Shown piece by piece: positions 59,223 to 64,000 of a stretch of DNA of 64,000 nucleotides. Each line of letters starts with the position of its first letter. Position 1 is the first letter of the stretch. The DNA is taken from contig NC_045128.1 in assembly GCF_007655135.1 (NCBI RefSeq), positions 25,514,811-25,578,810 on the forward strand, written 5' to 3'. A program made the translations under genes and the position numbers. This stretch comes from Punica granatum. Taxonomy: Eukaryota > Streptophyta > Magnoliopsida > Myrtales > Lythraceae. The notes below the pieces were generated by a model. It ran no database searches, had not been told where the DNA came from, and was given only the letters and a program-made list of their open reading frames with translations.

Positions 59223-60060
59223 GGGTAAATTGCACTGGTGATCCAAAATATTTTACAAATGTTTAATTATGGTCCAAAAAGTTTTTTTCGTTACATGATG
59301 GTACAAAATGTTTCAAAGTTGTTTCATGATGGTATAAATCGTCAATTAATCCTGACGCCGTTAACATTTTGCTGACGTGGCGCGTCCTATGTGTCACTTT
59401 TGTTACGTGGAACCAATCATAGTGCGCCACGTCATTTAAGAGAAAATAAAATTTTAAAAAGTGCAAAAAAATACAAAAAAAATACAAAAAAAATAATTAA
59501 AAAAATACAAAAAAAGAGTAAAAATTTTCAAAAAAAATAAAATATTTTAAAATTTTGAAAATTATTTTTTAAAAATATAATTTTTTAAATTTTTTTAAAA
59601 AAATAATAAAAAATACAAAAAAGAGTAAAAATTTAGAAAAAAAATAAAAAAATTATTTTAAAATTTTGAAAATTTTGAAAATTATTTTTAAAAAATTTAA
59701 ATTTTTTTAATTTTTTAAAATCATTTTTTATTTTTAAAAATAATGTTATAAAATATTTAATATTTAATATTAAAATTATTTTAAATTTTAAATTAAAAGT
59801 TTAAAATTATTTTTAAAAGTTTTTAAAATTTAAAATTATTTTTAAAATTTAAAAATTTAAAAATTTTTCGGCCACGTCAGCAAGGAGGTGACACGTAGTA
59901 GCCACGTCAACGTCGGCTTGACGGCGTCAAGCTCGAGTTGACGGTTTGTACCATCATGAAACAATTTTGAAACATTTTGTACCATCATGTAGCGAAAAAA
60001 AATTTTTGGACCATAATGAAATATTTGTAAAACATTTTGGACCATCAGTGCAATTTACTC
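59223..60060. mobile_element. Mutator-type MITE, 838 bp
   Basis: Starts GGGTAAATTGCAC and ends GTGCAATTTACTC, with arms that pair for about 180 bases or more around a very AT-rich centre. Flanks AAATTTATA (59214-59222) and GGATTTATA (60061-60069) match at seven of nine positions, and other array copies read uninterrupted GGATTCATATTG here, confirming the insertion. Confidence 0.83.
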
Positions 60061-60841
60061 GGATTTATATTGAAAAAGATCTAATTTGATTCCTCTTAGC
60101 CATTACAATGGGGCTGCAACGATTACAATAGAATAACTTATACCAAAGGAATCCTTTCAACGGTGTAGCTATCATGCCGGAGCAGTCAGGGGAGAGGGAA
60201 AACAAGCTATTAATAACACGAGACAATACTAGAACAAGATTGCAATGACTTGCTCTTATTGATCATGCAAGTGATGGATTAACCATATTGGATGGTAAAT
60301 GCAGAGGCCTCGCAAATTCCTATTATCTAATGGTTGTGCCTACTTCAAATTGTACAAAGGTCCATTTGCCAATCAATCTTTGTTATTTAACTTGATTTTA
60401 ATAGAAATTTATGGAAATTTTAGAATCTGAAATCTTCTTCCTCTTTTTTTTTGGGCACTCGAGCCGGAGACAAGCTTAGTATCTAAGTACCGCTATTTTC
60501 GGGGAGCCGAAGGAAATAGTTTGTTTCTCCAAGCAACTCATCGTTTACTATACAATTGATATAAGGTGGATGCTATGTATGTCGCCCACTTTACCATAGG
60601 TCGACAATAAAATGTGATGTCACCAGTATTATACAAATGGTGTGAGTAAAATGCACTTATAAAGAAATGCGCAAGAGCATGTGCATAATCATGTGGAATA
60701 GATCATCTTTCAAGAATGCCTTGAACCCGGCTATAATTGATTTTACGATTAGGTCAGATATTTGAGAGCCTCTTGGGGAAGTTGTTGATGGAAAATTTTG
60801 AGTGAAAGATTGATTATTATTCTCATTTATTTTTTAATTTT

Positions 60842-61580
60842 GGATTAATTACACCGGTGGTCCAAAAAGTTTCATGAATATTTCAGGTTGGTCCAAAATA
60901 TTTTTTTGGTAACTTGTTAGTATAAAAAGTTTCAAAACCATTTCAATGTAGTACATTCTGTCAATTGCCCCTGACGTCATTAACATTTTGCTGACGTGGC
61001 GATGTGTCACTTTTGTTACGTGGAACCAATCATAGTGCGCCACGTCATTTAAGAGGACATAAAATATAAAAAGTCAAATAAAAATACAGAAAAATACTAA
61101 AAATATAGAAAAAAAACTAAAAAAATATTTTTAAAATTTTTAAAAGTTTTTAAAAATTTTAAAAAAATTTAAATTTAAAATTTAAAATTATTTTTAATTT
61201 AAAATTTAAAATTATAAAAATTATTTAAAATTTAAAATTAAAATTAAAAGTTTAAAAATATTTTTAAAAGTTTTTAAAATTTTAAAAATAATTTTTTTAT
61301 TATTTTTCTAAATTTTTACTATTTTTTGTATTTTTATTGGACTTTTTCAGATTTTATGTCATCTTAAATGACGTGGCGCACTATGATTGGTTCCACGTAA
61401 CAAAAGTGACACATAGGGCGCGCCACGTGAGCAAAATATTAACGGCGTCAGGGGCAATTGACGGAATGCATTACATTGAAACGGTTTTGAAACTTTTTAT
61501 ACTAACAAATTACCAAAAAAACATTTTGAACCAACCTGAAACATTCATGAAACTTTTTGGACTACCGATACAATTAACCC
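60842..61580. mobile_element. Mutator-type MITE, 739 bp, exact 9-bp TSD
   Basis: Starts GGATTAATTACACC, ends CGATACAATTAACCC and is flanked by TTTAATTTT at 60833-60841 and 61581-61589. The arms share GACGTGGC, CCAATCATAGTGCGCCACG and related phrases with the MITE at 59223, so they are one family. The centre (about 61090-61320) is A/T with a few other bases. Confidence 0.88.
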
Positions 61581-61696
61581 TTTAATTTTTATGCTTTGGA
61601 TGCATTTGAAACTCTCTTTTTTTTATTTATGTTTTCCACTCAGCTATAACGATCTTGCAGATTCTCTCCTCTTGCAACTAAAACTTTGAAATTGCA

Positions 61697-62795
61697 CCAA
61701 AATGCAATCACATGATTTTGTAATATGGAGCAAGACTCGAAGGTAACTACACCACAGTAACTTTTCTGTACTGTCCTAACGAGAAATATTTCCTTTATCA
61801 ATGAAGTGAGGGTTGTCTCAAGGTTCACCTGTGAGACAACAAAGAATGATCAATTCTCTCGATCCATTAGCTGTAGACCAACCTCCACTGCAGGGCTCAA
61901 GTTATGCATGATAGCGAAAAGCATGGTCACTGGAGGTCCAATCATACAACATGATGGATTCATATTGAAAATGATTTAATTAGATTCTTCCAAGCCATTA
62001 CAATGGGCCTGAGACAATTATATGAGAATAACTTATACGATAGGAATCTTTATAACGGTGTAGCAATCATGCCAGAGTATTCGGGGGAGAGGGAAAACAA
62101 GCTATTAAGAACACGACATTGTGCAAGAATAAGACGGTAGTGACTTGCGCTTACTAATCATGCACATGATGGATTACCCATATCGGATGATAAATGCTAG
62201 GCCCTGAAGTTCCCGTCATCTATAGTCTGTGCCTACTTCAACTTGTACAAAGGTACATTCGTCAATCAATCTCTGTCATTTAACTTAAATTTAGTAGAAA
62301 TTTATGAACTTTAGAATCCGATAGTTTTTTTTTTTTTAAAAGGCACTCGAGCCGGAGACAAGCTTGGTATCTAAATCCCACTCTTTTTGGAGAGCCGGAG
62401 GAAATAGTCTGTTTCTCCAAGCAACTCATCGCCTACTATGCAATTGATATAAGGTGGATGCTATGTATATCTCCCACTTTACTCAGGTTGGCAATAAAAT
62501 ATGATGTCGCCTGTATTATACCAATGGTGTGAGTAAAATGGGCTTATGGAGAAATGCACAAGAGCATGTGCATAACCATGTTGATGATCTTGACAAGAAT
62601 GCCTTGACCCCGGCTATAATTGATTTTATGATTAGGTAAGATATTCAAGAGGCTCTCGGGGAAACTGTTGAAGCAGTAAACCTCCTCATGAAAAATTATG
62701 AGTGAAAGATTCATTACTGTTCTCATTTATTTTTTAATTTTGATGCTTTGGGTGCATTTGAAACTTTGTTTCTATGTTTTCCTCTCAACATTAGA
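61697..62795 (+). pseudogene. Array copy 4
   Basis: Carries the YENNLYDRNLYNGVAIMPE block (about 62020-62078), the GTACAT donor near 62251 and a terminal block NAQEHVHNHVDDLDKNALTP interrupted by a TAA at about 62637. Ends in TGA at 62702-62704. Confidence 0.6.
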
Positions 62796-62830
62796 TTCTC
62801 TCCTCTTGCAACTAAAACTTTAAAATTGTA

Positions 62831-63834
62831 AGTATCATGGTTTTCGGTTTCTTCTAGAAAACACGACGAAATTTTGATGCACCTTGCATTACGATGTTTG
62901 GCTGACTTCTAGTTGGGGAAGCATTGGTCTTACGCAAGGATATTATTTTAAATTACTTTGGCCCACCAGACAACTATGTTTCATTTAACTCATGGTAATC
63001 CATGTTATCACTTAGCTAGAAAATGTACATCCCTTCTAGAGGGTAACTAAGTAGATTACCAACAAATGGTAATCCTATCAATTAGTATAATATATAAAAG
63101 TCAGCGAGCATAGATGAGAAAACGCCACATAAGTAAAATCACAAACTCACAGCTCCACTTTGCATTGACCTTTCGATTGCAGTTCAATAAACTTATATTA
63201 TGTTTTGCTCAGCCAATATTCAACGTATTTTAGTTACGTGTCCATATTATTTGTATGTAATAATACATAATTAAATTTCTTGAAAAATTAAAATCTCAAT
63301 AATGAGAAAGAACTCTTCGATGTAAGTGAAATTGTTCAAGTTCAATGTGCAATGTCCTATAAATACAAGAATGGAAACTTGAGTCTTCAAAGATGAAATT
63401 GCTTCCTTTAACTATCGGACCACCATGTTGAATTTATATTGCAAGATTATTGTTATTCGAGTTTCTATAAGGATATATGACATATTTGTTCGCAATCACA
63501 TTTTCTGTTATCTATTGGGTCCACTTAGTGAAATATGTAGGTTGTAACATATTTTTTTTCTTCATATTTATATTTATTGGCATATTATATCAATATGTGC
63601 CAAGTAGTATGCAAATAAAATTGAAAATTGGATTAATTAATTTTATTTGAAAATATTAGTTGATAAAACTAGGAGTTCATAAAGAAATTGAGATTATTGT
63701 ATATAAAAAATTAAAACTGGTCTAATTCTTCTTCCTGATCGGTAAAATTTTAGAATTTTAAAAAGAAAAACAAAAAAGATAAGAAGGTTTCGTTTCATGG
63801 TAAACATAAATTTATTTCGGTTATTACACATGAA

Positions 63835-63872
<38 letters not shown>

Positions 63873-64000
63873 AGAGAGAGAAAACAGTGGTTCTGTTGAA
63901 TTTTAAGTAGCTGGCTTCACCAATAAGATACGAAAGATTATTTACCTCAGAGAGGTTTATGTAAACTGTCTTATTTGTCAAAGAAAAATAAAGCACGTTA
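62831..64000. other. AT-rich spacer with a 37-bp poly-G tract
   Basis: No gene recognised. 63835-63871 is an uninterrupted run of 37 Gs. The open frame that crosses its complement on the minus strand is a low-complexity artefact. Confidence 0.5.

Larger units (their letters stand above)
58952..61696 (+). pseudogene. Array copy 3, split by two MITEs
   Basis: Same gene segment as copy 2, interrupted at 59223-60060 and 60842-61580. The terminal block is damaged (loss of several codons near 60780-60800 and frame errors at 60690-60720). Confidence 0.6.
56664..62830 (+). repeat. Four tandem copies of a ~1.15-kb gene segment
   Basis: The marker CCAAAATGCAATC starts copies at about 56664, 57811, 58952 and 61697. 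Spacings are 1147, 1141 and 2745; the last falls to about 1165 after removing two inserted MITEs. The joins read AAATTGTA (or close) then CCAAAATG, so the duplicated segment runs from inside the first exon to just past the gene end. A 30-base stub of the downstream flank follows copy four at about 62796-62830. Copies differ by many substitutions, so the duplications are old. Confidence 0.88.

Noticed and set aside
56664..62830. CRISPR-like or satellite array
   Set aside because: Units are over 1 kb, contain spliced-gene-like parts and occur only four times in a plant genome; a tandem gene duplication explains them.
63694..63996. 100-codon minus-strand frame with poly-Pro
   Set aside because: The Pro run is the translation of the 37-bp G tract; the rest is AT-rich noise.

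Overview
This window is nuclear DNA of a flowering plant, probably a eudicot. The evidence is spliced genes of plant type (an ETF-ubiquinone oxidoreductase and a PosF21/RF2a-type bZIP factor), AT-rich spacers, and nearly every class of plant transposable element, several nested. Coordinates of exons, termini and target-site duplications (TSDs) were read by eye; no alignment or database search was run.

Layout. 1-4220: 5' part of a minus-strand Ty1/copia element running off the left edge, ending in a 146-bp LTR. 5470-6860: dead minus-strand LINE reverse transcriptase. 7238-9848: a 2.6-kb copia-derived insertion whose internal blocks run +, -, + with short microhomology at the joins, flanked by TSD ACTTC. 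10293-14176: thirteen 3' exons of ETF-QO; exons for roughly the first 260 residues are not in the window. 14871-15180: an identical 155-bp tandem duplication. 16185-16662: an OVATE-domain fragment and a SINE. 16957-20922: a gag-only Ty3/gypsy-type element carrying a three-LTR TRIM. 22537-23079: another TRIM. 23870-26988: a 3.1-kb solo LTR (TSD ATGGT). 27711-29640: dead gypsy RNase H/integrase.

30811-37128 is a Mutator-like element (MULE1) bracketed by about 227-bp direct repeats and carrying a small LTR element. 37829-39933 is an intact four-exon bZIP gene on the minus strand. 40661-45741 is mostly AT-rich, with a SINE remnant and a gypsy 3' end. 45742-52529 is a second MULE (MULE2) with a perfect 9-bp TSD. 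52899-55849 is a CACTA element (TSD TAA) that captured a piece of a GT14 glycosyltransferase gene. 56560-62830 is an unrecognised gene whose body is repeated four times in tandem (about 1.15 kb period); the third copy is split by two related Mutator-type MITEs.

Most noteworthy: the two MULEs share a layout in which a minus-strand mudrA transposase converges on a plus-strand gene for a small GRF-zinc-finger protein with a hydrophobic C-terminal segment, in the position that mudrB occupies in maize MuDR. Each transposase appears to have lost a different catalytic aspartate. Second is the composite copia element, which looks like the product of several template switches during reverse transcription. 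The two apparent host genes act independently: ETF-QO in mitochondrial amino-acid catabolism, bZIP in nuclear transcription.
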